Shown: positions 37,516 through 46,023 of the stretch, in pieces
Numbering within the stretch: the first letter of the stretch is position 1
Layout of the letters: the number at the start of each line of letters is the position of its first letter
Position numbers and translations under genes: made by a program
Notes under the pieces: model-generated
The model's input: only the letters and a program-made list of their open reading frames with translations
What the model was told of the DNA's origin: nothing
The model's database searches: none
Source: Myxococcales bacterium
Lineage (GTDB): Bacteria; Myxococcota_A; Polyangia; Palsa-1104; JAEUJZ01
Length of the DNA: 64,000 bases
Assembly (NCBI GenBank): GCA_016794365.1
Contig: JAEUKB010000079.1
Coordinates: 147,594-211,593 of the forward strand
Reading direction: 5' to 3'

Positions 37516-38439
37516 CTACTTGTAGATATCCATGATGTCTTCCAGCAGCTTTTTGCCCTGCGCAAACGGACGCTGGAACGAGTTGCGACCGATGATCGAT
37601 CCGTAGCCTCCACCGTCGCGGATCGCACGAACGTCATCCAGCACAGCCGCGTCGCTGTCTTTGGTTTCTCCGCCGGAAAAGATGATGATTCGCCTGCCGT
37701 TGAACGTGCAGCTCACGACATGACGAACGCGCTCGGTCAGCGTCGCTCGCGGTGGCTTGTGCGCGTCGTAGACCTTCTGCGCTTCGGCTTGCTCGATCCG
37801 ATCCTTGGGCAGCTTCACCTTGATGATGTGCGAGCCCAGCTGCGCCGCGATGTGCGCCGCGTAGGCCGCCACGTCGAGCGAAGTCTCGCCATCCTTCGAC
37901 AGGTTCGTGCCACGCGGATAGCTCCACGTCACGACGACCAGACCCGCAGCCTTGGCTTCTTCGGTCAGATCGCGAAGCTGCCGATACATCTCGTTGCGCG
38001 ACGACGAGCCCGGATAAATCGTAAAGCCAATGCCGACACAGCCAAGTCGCAGCGCTTCCTTCACCGATCCGGTCAGCGCCGAGCACGGCTCCAGCTTCGA
38101 CAGCGAGTCACTGTTGTTGAGCTTCAAAATAAGCGGAACCTGACCCGCAAACTTGGCCGCGCCCGCTTCCAAAAACCCAAGTGGCGCCGCGTACGCCGCA
38201 CAGCCTGACTCGATCGCCAGCCGGAAGTGATAGTCCGGGTCCATCGCGTCCGGGTTCATGCCAAAGCTGCGATAAGGACCGTGCTCAAAGCCCTGATCGA
38301 CCGGCAGGATCACCATCCGACCCGTGCCCGCCAAGCGTCCGTGCATCAACAGGCGCGCCAAGTTGGTCAGGGTTCCAGGGTTATCCGACGAATAGTAGGA
38401 CAGGATCTCTTTTACGCGATCGGTAACAGCCAGGGTCAT
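37516..38439 (-). CDS. fbaB: Class I fructose-bisphosphate aldolase (FbaB/DhnA type)
   Basis: 307 residues. It interconverts fructose-1,6-bisphosphate with dihydroxyacetone phosphate and glyceraldehyde-3-phosphate through a lysine Schiff base. Family blocks are ILPVDQGFEHGP near the start, the active-site lysine in HIIKVKLPK, and RIIIFSGGETKD plus GSIIGRNSFQRP near the end. ATG 38439 (MTLAVTDRVKEIL) follows AAAGGAG; the longer frame from 38646 adds 69 residues that overlap the ATP synthase promoter region. It diverges from the atp genes. Confidence 0.95.
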   Translation of the reverse strand: MTLAVTDRVKEILSYYSSDNPGTLTNLARLLMHGRLAGTGRMVILPVDQGFEHGPYRSFGMNPDAMDPDYHFRLAIESGCAAYAAPLGFLEAGAAKFAGQVPLILKLNNSDSLSKLEPCSALTGSVKEALRLGCVGIGFTIYPGSSSRNEMYRQLRDLTEEAKAAGLVVVTWSYPRGTNLSKDGETSLDVAAYAAHIAAQLGSHIIKVKLPKDRIEQAEAQKVYDAHKPPRATLTERVRHVVSCTFNGRRIIIFSGGETKDSDAAVLDDVRAIRDGGGYGSIIGRNSFQRPFAQGKKLLEDIMDIYK

Positions 38440-38644
38440 AAGGGACTCCTTTGGGTGCAAATCGGAAGGGACTGGTGCGCAGGCTCGCCAAAGAAAGCGC
38501 CGACGCGCGGAGAGCATGCCCCACAGCCCCCACTGCTGACAAGGCTCGGCAAAAGGGGAAAACGGTTGCTGAAGTCGCAGCCTGTGTGGTAAGCAGCGGC
38601 GCGCAAGTCCCAAGGAGGCAGCGATCAGCGACAACAAACAGAGC

Positions 38645-38857
38645 ATGTGGCTTCAGGCAGCCAGCCTGAGCTATCTCGGCATTTTCTTTGGCGTTTCTCT
38701 CGTCATCGGAGCTGCCATTGGCTCTTTTCTTGATCGAAAATGGGGCACGCATCCGTACCTGATGATGGTCGGTGTCGTCCTCGGGATCGCGACCGGATTT
38801 AACGAACTGTGGCGACTTGCCAAGCGCTACCAAAACAAGCTGAAGCAGAAATCGTGA
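38645..38857 (+). CDS. AtpZ/AtpI-type F0 accessory protein
   Basis: A small protein of two membrane helices (SYLGIFFGVSLVIGAAIGSF and YLMMVGVVLGIATGFNELW), matching the ATPase_gene1 family that sits first in atp operons and helps assemble the c-ring or import Mg2+. From ATG 38645 it is 70 residues. The only good ribosome-binding site, AAGGAGG (38612-38618), is 26 bases upstream of this ATG, yet exactly 5 bases before an in-frame ATC at 38624; starting there would add SDNKQS-type polar residues common at the start of this family. An AUC start is possible. Confidence 0.8.
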   Translation: MWLQAASLSYLGIFFGVSLVIGAAIGSFLDRKWGTHPYLMMVGVVLGIATGFNELWRLAKRYQNKLKQKS

Positions 38858-39264
38858 ACCAGCCTTCCGTGACAGAGAGCCGTGGCGCTCACCTTCGGGC
38901 CATCGAGAAAATCTCCCTTGTGTTGGGCGTACTTCTTGTTGCGGTCGCGATGGCGGGTTTTGCGCTGAAGACCCAGCTCTCTTTGTCCTACGGTGTGCTG
39001 CTCAGCCTCTTGAACGCGCGCGCGATTCGCTTCTTTGGGGATCGCTTGGCCAAGCTTCAGTCCGTCGGTCTGCTCGTCGTGCTGTTTCAGCTCAAGCTGT
39101 TCTTCATCGGTGCGCTGATCTATCTGGGCCTCAAGCTGTTTTCTCTCGACGGTGTCGGCCTGTGCGTCGGCCTGTCGATTCTGCCGCTCGCGATCGTCGT
39201 GCGAGCCGTACAGTGGGGAATGTCTGCTCCCAATTCCAACGGAGAAGTAGTGAGCAATGGGTGA
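38854..39264 (+). CDS. ATP synthase subunit I (AtpI-like)
   Basis: 136 residues with four hydrophobic helices, e.g. LVLGVLLVAVAMAGFAL and LLVVLFQLKLFFIGALIYLG, in the pattern of the AtpI/ATP_synt_I family. The start is the GTG that overlaps the previous stop (GTGA, 4 bases), which gives tight coupling; the longer frame from 38809 lies inside that gene. Its stop overlaps the start of atpB by 8 bases. Confidence 0.75.
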   Translation: MNQPSVTESRGAHLRAIEKISLVLGVLLVAVAMAGFALKTQLSLSYGVLLSLLNARAIRFFGDRLAKLQSVGLLVVLFQLKLFFIGALIYLGLKLFSLDGVGLCVGLSILPLAIVVRAVQWGMSAPNSNGEVVSNG

Positions 39265-40096
39265 GGAATCCACCTGGTTTGATTTTTTGCCTGGGCTGGC
39301 CAACTTGGTCGCTTGGGCGAAGCAATATCTCGGACGAGAAGATCCGTCGCAGGGCTTCTTTTTCCAAGGCGGACCGTTCGTCGAGTCGCACTTCAACCTC
39401 ACGCACGTCTTTTCGGCGCTGCTCGTCTTTGCGTTTGTTGCCTTCGGCGCGATGAGCTTTTCGTCGGCGATGCGCAAAGGTGGCGATGACGCGATTGTGC
39501 CGCCGCCGCAGTTTTCGCTGCGCAACCTGTTTGAGGTTCTCGGCGACGCGCTGTGGAACCTGACCTGCAACATCATGGGTGAGTCGAACGGTCGCAAGTA
39601 CCTGCCGCTCATCGGAACGCTGGCTTGCTTCATCTTCTTTAGCAACCTGCTGTCGCTGATTCCTGGCATGGTTCCACCGACGGCAACGCTCAAGACCAAC
39701 GTCGCGCTTGCGCTGACCGTGTTTGTCATCACGCACGTCGAAGGCATCCGCGCGCAAGGCATCGTCTCGTACCTCAAGCACTTCGCGGGCCCGATCTGGT
39801 GGCTGGCCTGGATCATGATCCCGATCGAGATCATCGGTCACCTGGCTCGTCCGCTGTCGCTGTCGATGCGTCTGATGGGGAACATGGTGTCGGACCACAA
39901 GGTCGTCGGCGTGTTCTTCTTCTTGGTGCCGCTGCTCGTGCCGGTGCCGTTCCTGATCCTCGGAACCTTGGTCGCGATCATCCAAACGCTGGTGTTCTGT
40001 CTGTTGTCGATGGTCTACATCAACATGGCCGTCGCCACCCACGATCACGACGACCACGGGCACGAGGAGCACGGCGAGCACGCTCACGCGCACTAA
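39257..40096 (+). CDS. atpB: F0F1 ATP synthase subunit a
   Basis: 279 residues. It carries the essential arginine in LSLSMRLMGNM (R205) that faces the c-ring carboxylate during ion translocation, and the usual helical layout including IPIEIIGHLARP. The N-terminal 50 residues are an extracytoplasmic extension, and the C-terminus is a histidine-rich tail (HDHDDHGHEEHGEHAHAH) that could bind metal. It overlaps the previous gene by 8 bases, and the c subunit follows after a hairpin. Confidence 0.95.
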   Translation: MGEESTWFDFLPGLANLVAWAKQYLGREDPSQGFFFQGGPFVESHFNLTHVFSALLVFAFVAFGAMSFSSAMRKGGDDAIVPPPQFSLRNLFEVLGDALWNLTCNIMGESNGRKYLPLIGTLACFIFFSNLLSLIPGMVPPTATLKTNVALALTVFVITHVEGIRAQGIVSYLKHFAGPIWWLAWIMIPIEIIGHLARPLSLSMRLMGNMVSDHKVVGVFFFLVPLLVPVPFLILGTLVAIIQTLVFCLLSMVYINMAVATHDHDDHGHEEHGEHAHAH

Positions 40097-40102
40097 CCCA
40101 CA

Positions 40103-40122
40103 CCCGGCACACGGCTGCCGGG
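40103..40122 (+). promoter_or_regulatory. Hairpin between atpB and atpE
   Basis: CCCGGCA (40103-40109) and TGCCGGG (40116-40122) form a perfect 7-bp GC stem with a 6-base loop just after the atpB stop. No T-run follows. Such hairpins before the c-subunit gene often protect or separate the mRNA so that more subunit c is made. Confidence 0.45.
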
Positions 40123-40218
40123 CGACCCCGTTTCCTATCTGGGAATGGGAAGATTGATTCACAAACGCAAGACCGTTAAAGAAAACCAAACGCTGTTTTT
40201 TCAGGAGGAACTCGAAAC

Positions 40219-40560
40219 ATGACCACCAAGCTCTCCAAGTACATGCTCGCGGCGATGGCTGCGCTCGTGACCCTGATGGCTACCTCGGCTGCTTACGCTC
40301 AGGCGGCTTCGCCGGAAGTTGCCAAGGCGGAAAATTCCCGCTGGTACGCGATTGCTGCGGCGCTCGGCCTCGGCATTGCGGCATTCGGTGGCGCGCTCGG
40401 CCAGGGCCGCACCGCGACGGCAGCTCTCGATGGCATCGCCCGCAACCCCGGCGCGTCGGACAAGCTGTTCACCCCGATGATCCTCGGCCTCGCCCTCATC
40501 GAGTCGCTGGTCATCTACTCGCTGCTCATCGCCTTCCTGCTCTACGGAAAAGTCAGCTAA
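40219..40560 (+). CDS. atpE: F0F1 ATP synthase subunit c, with signal peptide and Na+-type ligands
   Basis: 113 residues, longer than the usual 75-90 because of an N-terminal signal-like segment (cleavage near AYA-QA, residue 27). Two helices follow. The ion site is E95 in ALIES, with Q62 in GQG, S96 and Y100 (IYSL) at exactly the spacings of Q32/E65/S66/Y70 in the Na+-driven Ilyobacter enzyme, whereas H+ enzymes of this type usually have EA. Na+ coupling is therefore plausible but unproven; one position that holds Thr in Ilyobacter is Leu here. A strong AGGAGG site precedes the ATG. Its stop overlaps the convergent crotonase stop. Confidence 0.92.
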   Translation: MTTKLSKYMLAAMAALVTLMATSAAYAQAASPEVAKAENSRWYAIAAALGLGIAAFGGALGQGRTATAALDGIARNPGASDKLFTPMILGLALIESLVIYSLLIAFLLYGKVS

Positions 40561-41327
40561 GCACTCGCTTTGCCATGGCGGCCTGCGCCGTTCGCAAAGG
40601 CCGTCGCTCCGCTCTCCGTCTCACCCGACTCAATCGTCTGCATTCCTAGCTCAAACTCTCGACGCAGTGCTTGCTGCATAGGCAGAGGCTCGTCCAGCTG
40701 GAGCAGCGTCGCCATTCGATCACTGCGCAGACAGTTCTGAGGCAGCCGCGCCAGCTCTTTGGCCAGCTGTTCCGCGCTCTGACGCGCCATTCCCGTCGGA
40801 ACCACCCGATTGACCAGTCCCATCGACAGCGCTTCGCTGGCCGTTACCGCGCGCCCAGTCAGGATCAGATCGAGCGCCCGCCCAAGCCCCATGATCTGCG
40901 GCAGACGAATCGTGCCACCGTCGATCAACGGCACACCAAAGCGTCTACAAAAGACCCCGAGCACCGCGCTTTCTTCGGCCACCCGCAGATCACAAAAGCA
41001 AGCCAGCTCCAAGCCTCCAGCGACGGCATAACCAGAAATCGCAGCGATCACAGGCTTGCGCAGTCGCAGCCGCGTCGGTCCCATCGGGCCATCGCCATCG
41101 CCGCTCAGCTGATTGGGATCACCTTGCGCCACCTGCTTGAGATCTGCGCCCGCACAAAAGTGTCCACCGTCGCCAAACAGGACCGCAACCCGCGCCAAAG
41201 GATCGCCATCGAAGTCGGTAAACGCCGTCGTCAGAGCCTGCGCCGTCTCTCGATTGACAGCATTTCGGACCTCGGGCCGACGGAGGATGATCGTCCAAAC
41301 CTGCGCTTGCTTTTCGACCAGTACCAC
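40557..41327 (-). CDS. Enoyl-CoA hydratase/isomerase (crotonase) family protein
   Basis: 256 residues from GTG 41327, behind GGAAGGAG; the frame could extend 8 codons. Crotonase-fold motifs are present: oxyanion-hole segments HFCAGADLKQV and AVAGGLELACFCDL, the latter giving one catalytic-site Glu. The second Glu of true hydratases is not in place; the region reads GVFCRRFGVPLIDGGT, as in a subfamily whose reaction is undefined. Its substrate is presumably an acyl-CoA. It is tail-to-tail with atpE, overlapping by 4 bases. Confidence 0.85.
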   Translation of the reverse strand: MVLVEKQAQVWTIILRRPEVRNAVNRETAQALTTAFTDFDGDPLARVAVLFGDGGHFCAGADLKQVAQGDPNQLSGDGDGPMGPTRLRLRKPVIAAISGYAVAGGLELACFCDLRVAEESAVLGVFCRRFGVPLIDGGTIRLPQIMGLGRALDLILTGRAVTASEALSMGLVNRVVPTGMARQSAEQLAKELARLPQNCLRSDRMATLLQLDEPLPMQQALRREFELGMQTIESGETESGATAFANGAGRHGKASA

Positions 41328-41445
41328 GGTGCGCTCCTTCCGAACCTGCAACAGTTCAAACCGACAACATTGAGCAGCAAACTACGCAACTTCCGTTTGC
41401 AGCTGCCGAATATCCCCAACCACCACAACTGGTTAGGAGTCCGTC

Positions 41446-42234
41446 ATGTTCGCTCGTAGCTCAACGATCTGGCAAAGCAAGCTGTCCACTCTTTGTACAC
41501 ACCATCGCTCGCTGTCCGCCTGGCCTTCGCTCGTCACGTTCCGTCGAAAGCGCTTGCAGCTTCCGCTGGTGCTCGTCTGGCTGCTCGTTCTGCTTGGCGC
41601 GCCGGGTTCGACTCGCACCGCCGTCGCTGCACCCAGTCCAGCCAGTCGCAGCCTCGAGCGTGCAGCCATCGAAGCCGCTGCACTCGGCTCGTCGGTGACA
41701 CGCTCTCTGCGCCTGAGAATGCATCTTGCCCAGCTGCTACCACAGCTTCGTGTGACGTTTGGCCGAGGCTGGCAGCTTACGACAAGTCGCGACTATCTGA
41801 TCGAGACACCACCGTCGGACAATGAGCGCGTAAACTATGCGCTGAGCGCCAGCTGGGATCTGGCACGACTGCTCTCTCCTCACGGTGAGCTGTCGCTGAT
41901 CAAAGAAGAACAAACGCGGGCACAGCTTCGTCACAGGCTGCTGGAACGAGTGGCGCAGCTCATCAGCGAGCGCTGCGTCCTTGTGCAGCGTCATCGACCG
42001 CTGGCACCCAGCGACGAGCAGCGACGACTGACGATCGAAGCAACGCTCTCAGTGCTGACGGACGGAGCGTTCCATCCGACCAGCAGCAGCGACGAGCACT
42101 GTCCAGCTCCGCCCGAGCATCGCGTAGACCATCCACAGGCAGCGACGAAAGCGCGACGCTCTGTGTCGTCTGAAGATGACTCCGTCGAAGACAGTCGTCC
42201 TGGGCTCGATCCCGATCGCATCAGCGACGAGTAG
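41446..42234 (+). CDS. Exported protein of unknown function, helical
   Basis: 262 residues. After a long basic N-terminus comes a hydrophobic segment (LPLVLVWLLVLLGAPG, about 39-55) followed by AVAA, which looks like a signal peptide, so the protein is probably periplasmic or outer-membrane linked. The middle has NYALSASWDLARLLSPHGEL, a short motif that recurs in exported Myxococcota proteins related to TolC-like helical bundles, then a helical region with RHRLLERVAQLISERC. The end is polar and disordered. It stands 36 bases before acpS on the same strand. Confidence 0.55.
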   Translation: MFARSSTIWQSKLSTLCTHHRSLSAWPSLVTFRRKRLQLPLVLVWLLVLLGAPGSTRTAVAAPSPASRSLERAAIEAAALGSSVTRSLRLRMHLAQLLPQLRVTFGRGWQLTTSRDYLIETPPSDNERVNYALSASWDLARLLSPHGELSLIKEEQTRAQLRHRLLERVAQLISERCVLVQRHRPLAPSDEQRRLTIEATLSVLTDGAFHPTSSSDEHCPAPPEHRVDHPQAATKARRSVSSEDDSVEDSRPGLDPDRISDE

Positions 42235-42270
42235 CCAGTTCGACAGCGCGTGTGCTACATCTGGCAAGCG

Positions 42271-42642
42271 ATGATCGTGGGTGTTGGACTGGATCTTTGC
42301 CTGATCTCTCGAATGGAACGGGCTCTTTTGCGCAGTGACGGTCGCTTTGCCACGCGCGTCTTCACCGAAGCAGAGCGCCGATACTGCGACGGAAAGGCCA
42401 GTCCAAGTCAGCACTACGCTGCGCGCTTTGCGGCCAAAGAAGCGATCCTCAAAGCGCTGCATGTTCCCGACGGACTCAGCTGGCATGAGCTAGAGATCGT
42501 TCAGGGATCCCACGGCGGTCCAGCGATCGCTCTTCATGGCGCAGCGCAGCAAGCGGCGGATCGTCTGGGCGTACGCAGGCTCCATGTCTCGCTGACGCAC
42601 CAAGGGGACTCCGCCAGCGCTGTCGTCATCGCCGAACGCTAA
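42271..42642 (+). CDS. acpS: Holo-[acyl-carrier-protein] synthase
   Basis: 123 residues; transfers phosphopantetheine from CoA to acyl-carrier proteins. Motifs are GVGLDLCLISRM (metal-binding Asp) and FAAKEAILKAL (catalytic/metal Glu and Lys), and HVSLTHQGDSASAVVIAE at the end, all normal for AcpS. ATG 42271 (MIVGVGLDL) is chosen; an upstream start 7 codons earlier adds residues with no match. It is followed after 18 bases by nnr, a common neighbour. Confidence 0.95.
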   Translation: MIVGVGLDLCLISRMERALLRSDGRFATRVFTEAERRYCDGKASPSQHYAARFAAKEAILKALHVPDGLSWHELEIVQGSHGGPAIALHGAAQQAADRLGVRRLHVSLTHQGDSASAVVIAER

Positions 42643-42660
42643 CCGATGAGGAGTCAAGCC

Positions 42661-44322
42661 ATGATGCTGCTACCCACCGCCGCACAGATGCGCGCGCTCG
42701 ACGAAGACACCATCCAGCGAATCGGCATTTCCGGCGGTGTGCTGATGGAAAGCGCGGGACGCAGCGTCGTCGCAGTTGTGACTCAGCTTGCGCACAGCGG
42801 ACGGCTGGATCTGGCACGCGCTCGTTTGGTTGTCGTCGCTGGTCCAGGAAACAACGGCGGCGATGGAATGGTCATCGCGCGCTACCTTCATGAGCTGAGC
42901 CTGCCCTGCGAGCTATGGATCGTCGCGGATCGCTCACGCGTCCGAGGAGATGCGCTGCTTCATCTGGTCGCAGCGGAACGCGCAGGCGTAACGCCTCGGT
43001 TTTGCGACGGAGAATCCGCTGCGCTACGGACCGAACTGCTGTCGCTGTCCCCACACGATGTGGTGATCGATGCGCTGCTGGGAACCGGTCTTACGAAGTC
43101 TGTGAGTGGCAGCCTCGCTCAGGTCATCCGGCACGTAAACAGCAGCCCAGCCTATACGATCGCTGTCGATTTGCCGTCGGGACTTGATGCAGATCGCGGC
43201 ATCCCGAGCGACGCGCCCAGCGATCCGTTCATCATCCGCGCTGACTGTACCGTCACGCTCGGCTTTCCCAAGCTCGGTCTGGTGTCTTCGCCCGGCTTTC
43301 TGTTTGCAGGGGAAGTCTTCGTCGCTGACATTGGAATTCCAGCCTCACTGGGTCCACTTCATCAGGTCGGCGCGCAGCTTCTGGATCCGACGGTGCTTGC
43401 GCCGCTACAGGTTCCACGCTCTGCCGTCGGACACAAAGGCAGCCATGGTCACTTGCTGATCGTCGCTGGCTCACCGGGAAAAGTCGGAGCAGCCCTGCTG
43501 GCCACTGAAGCCGCGCTCCACGTCGGAGTTGGACTCTGTACGCTGGCACTTTCCGACGATGCAATCGATGGCTCCGCCGGAGTTCGCTGTCCAGAAGCGA
43601 TGACCCTGCCCTATCGGCTGCGCGAGGATTGTGTCGATCCACAGCTACTCTTGGGAATCGTTGGCAAGGGTGCGCTCGCAGTGGGACCAGGCCTGTCACC
43701 GACGATAGCGACGAAGAAGCTGGTCCATGCGCTGCTCGAGCGCTGTGAGCAGCCGATCTTGCTCGATGCCGAAGCGCTCAATCAGCTGGCCGACGACCAG
43801 ATGACGCTGCGGAATCGGACGCAGCAGCGACGCACGACGGTGCTGACTCCGCATCCTGGGGAAGCCGCGCGACTGCTGCAAACGACATCCGCCGAGATTC
43901 AGCGTGATCGCGTCGGTGCGGTCCGAACGCTGGCGGAACAGACAGGGGCGGTGGTGCTGCTCAAAGGTGCGCGAACGCTCATTGCAGAGCCGTCGCTGCG
44001 CACAGGTCAGACACCACGTCTCGCAGTCGTTCCGACCGGAAATCCGGGCATGGGCTCAGGCGGAATGGGCGATGTGCTGACAGGAATGATTGGAGCGCTG
44101 CTGGCTGCTGGCTGGCCTGGGTTTGAAGCCGCGTGTGCTGGAGCGTACTGTCATGGTCTCGCGGGAGATTTGGCTGCATCTGAGCGGGCAACAAGCAGCA
44201 TCGTGCTCGCGACGCAAGTCACAGCGACGCTTGATAAGGCCAGAAAGGTTGCGGAAACGTGTGCAAGCAGCCCAAGGCCATGGCCGATTGTGCCGCTTGC
44301 GTGGATGCAGGGACGCCGATAG
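42661..44322 (+). CDS. nnr: Bifunctional NAD(P)H-hydrate epimerase / dehydratase
   Basis: 553 residues repairing damaged NAD(P)H hydrates. The N-terminal YjeF domain (1-215) holds GPGNNGGDGMVIARYL, and the C-terminal ribokinase-like dehydratase domain contains GHLLIVAGSPGKVGAA, ADVLTPHPGEAARLL-type text and GNPGMGSGGMGDVLTG, the ADP-dependent active-site block. Both halves look intact. ATG 42661 follows GAGGAG; the frame can extend 5 codons. It is convergent with gltA. Confidence 0.95.
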   Translation: MMLLPTAAQMRALDEDTIQRIGISGGVLMESAGRSVVAVVTQLAHSGRLDLARARLVVVAGPGNNGGDGMVIARYLHELSLPCELWIVADRSRVRGDALLHLVAAERAGVTPRFCDGESAALRTELLSLSPHDVVIDALLGTGLTKSVSGSLAQVIRHVNSSPAYTIAVDLPSGLDADRGIPSDAPSDPFIIRADCTVTLGFPKLGLVSSPGFLFAGEVFVADIGIPASLGPLHQVGAQLLDPTVLAPLQVPRSAVGHKGSHGHLLIVAGSPGKVGAALLATEAALHVGVGLCTLALSDDAIDGSAGVRCPEAMTLPYRLREDCVDPQLLLGIVGKGALAVGPGLSPTIATKKLVHALLERCEQPILLDAEALNQLADDQMTLRNRTQQRRTTVLTPHPGEAARLLQTTSAEIQRDRVGAVRTLAEQTGAVVLLKGARTLIAEPSLRTGQTPRLAVVPTGNPGMGSGGMGDVLTGMIGALLAAGWPGFEAACAGAYCHGLAGDLAASERATSSIVLATQVTATLDKARKVAETCASSPRPWPIVPLAWMQGRR

Positions 44323-44340
44323 CGCCCCGACGAAGGAAGG

Positions 44341-45660
44341 TTAGCCGCGCTTGCGCTCGTACTCGAACGGGTTCGAGCGGCCTTCGGGATAGTCGCGACG
44401 ATCTTTGCCGGTGTAGATCTGACGCGGACGGGCGATCTTCTGCTCGGAGTCGTCGAGCATCTCGCACCACTGCGCCAGCCAGCCGGACGTACGCGGAATC
44501 GCGAACAGCACCGGGAACATATCGACGGGGAAACCCATCGCCTGGTAGATAAGGCCCGAGTAGAAATCGACGTTCGGATAGAGCTTGCGCTTGACGAAGT
44601 AGTCGTCCTGCAGCGCGATGCGCTCCAGTTCCAGCGCGATGTCGAGCAGCGGGTTGCGGCCCGTGACCTCGAACACCTGCTCGGCGAGACGCTTGATGAC
44701 CTTGGCGCGCGGATCGTAGTTTTTGTAGACCCGGTGACCGAAGCCCATCAGCTTCTTTTCGCCCTTGCCTTCCTTCACTTCCTTGACGAAGGCCGGGACG
44801 TTCGCGAGGCTGCCGATCTCGGCGAGCATGCGGAGCACAGCTTCGTTGGCACCACCGTGCAGCGGACCGTAGAGCGCTGCCGACGCAGCCGCCACCGCCG
44901 AGTACGGATCCACCTGCGAGCTGCCCGTCGAGCGCATCACCGAGGTCGAGCAGTTCTGCTCGTGATCGGCGTGCAGGATGAACAGCACGTCGAGAGCCCG
45001 CTCGAGGATCGGGTTCGGCTTGTAGCGCGGCTCGCTCATCCGCTTCATCATCGCCAGGAAGTTTCCGGCGAAGCTGAGCTGGTTGTCGGGATAGACAAAC
45101 GGGAAGCCCTGGCTGTGACGGTACGACCAAGCGGCGATCGTCGGAACCTTGGCCAGCAGCCGCACGACGTTGAGCATGCGGATCTTTTTGTCGTAGACGT
45201 GCTTGGCTTCGGGATAGAACGTAGACAGCGCACCGATCGTCGCCAGGAACATGCCCATCGGGTGCGCGTCGTAGCGGAAGCCCTCGATGACCGTCTTGAC
45301 GTTTTCATGAACGAAGGTGTGCGTCGTGATCTGCTCGATCCAGTTCGCAAGCTGCGTCTGATCCGGCAGCTCACCGTGGAACAGCAGATACGCGACTTCA
45401 AGGTAGCTCGACGTCTCGGCGAGCTGCTCGATCGGGTAACCCCGATAACGCAGGATGCCCTTGTCGCCGTCGATCAAGGTGATAGCCGACCGACAGGATG
45501 CAGTGTTGAGGTAGGCGGGATCGTAACCCATCAGACCGAAGTCTTCGTCGCCTGTCTTGATCTGACGCAGGTCAACAGTGCGGATCGTGCCGTCGGTGAT
45601 GGGAATCTCGTAGTTCTTGCCGGTTCGATTATCGGTGATGGTCAGCGTGTTCTTCGACAT
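44341..45660 (-). CDS. gltA: Citrate synthase
   Basis: 439 residues, the size of long, type II-like citrate synthases such as that of E. coli. It condenses oxaloacetate and acetyl-CoA at the entry of the TCA cycle. Catalytic blocks are HADHEQNCSTSVMR, GPLHGGANEAVLRML, GFGHRVYKNYDPRA and the aspartate in YPNVDFYSGLIY. The N-terminal 50 residues are the beta-rich part seen in the hexameric, NADH-regulated form. The start lies 360 bases from the divergent glycosyltransferase. Confidence 0.97.
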   Translation of the reverse strand: MSKNTLTITDNRTGKNYEIPITDGTIRTVDLRQIKTGDEDFGLMGYDPAYLNTASCRSAITLIDGDKGILRYRGYPIEQLAETSSYLEVAYLLFHGELPDQTQLANWIEQITTHTFVHENVKTVIEGFRYDAHPMGMFLATIGALSTFYPEAKHVYDKKIRMLNVVRLLAKVPTIAAWSYRHSQGFPFVYPDNQLSFAGNFLAMMKRMSEPRYKPNPILERALDVLFILHADHEQNCSTSVMRSTGSSQVDPYSAVAAASAALYGPLHGGANEAVLRMLAEIGSLANVPAFVKEVKEGKGEKKLMGFGHRVYKNYDPRAKVIKRLAEQVFEVTGRNPLLDIALELERIALQDDYFVKRKLYPNVDFYSGLIYQAMGFPVDMFPVLFAIPRTSGWLAQWCEMLDDSEQKIARPRQIYTGKDRRDYPEGRSNPFEYERKRG

Positions 45661-46023
45661 GGTCCCTCTTGAAGCTCAAAGGGCTGAAACGGATGTTCGG
45701 GCCGCGCTGGCGGCGCCGGGCACAAGCAGCGTCACCTTGGGCTAGCCTGGCCAAAAAGCAATCGGCGGGCAGTCTAGCGAAAGGGCTCACGGTCGTCACT
45801 AATCTTGCGTCATCTTTTGCCACGAATCATCCGGTTTTGCGCACCGAGGACGAACCCGCGTTTGGCGCGCTCAGCTCTGTGGTGTTGGTGTTCGATGCCA
45901 CTGCTGCGATCGCAGTGGCCAAGCATTCGCTTACCACAGAAAGGTTCGCTGTAATGACGCGCCGCGCCAAGTGTGAGTCTGTCCGGACCGCCGCTGGGCT
46001 TGCGAAACCGCCGCACTTGCACG
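45661..46023. other. Divergent promoter region between gltA and the GT-C gene
   Basis: About 360 bases without a supported gene. A plus-strand open frame (45669-46052) is basic, lacks any family resemblance and overlaps the start of the glycosyltransferase, so it is not called. The region must hold both divergent promoters; no clear -10/-35 pair was picked. Confidence 0.4.
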
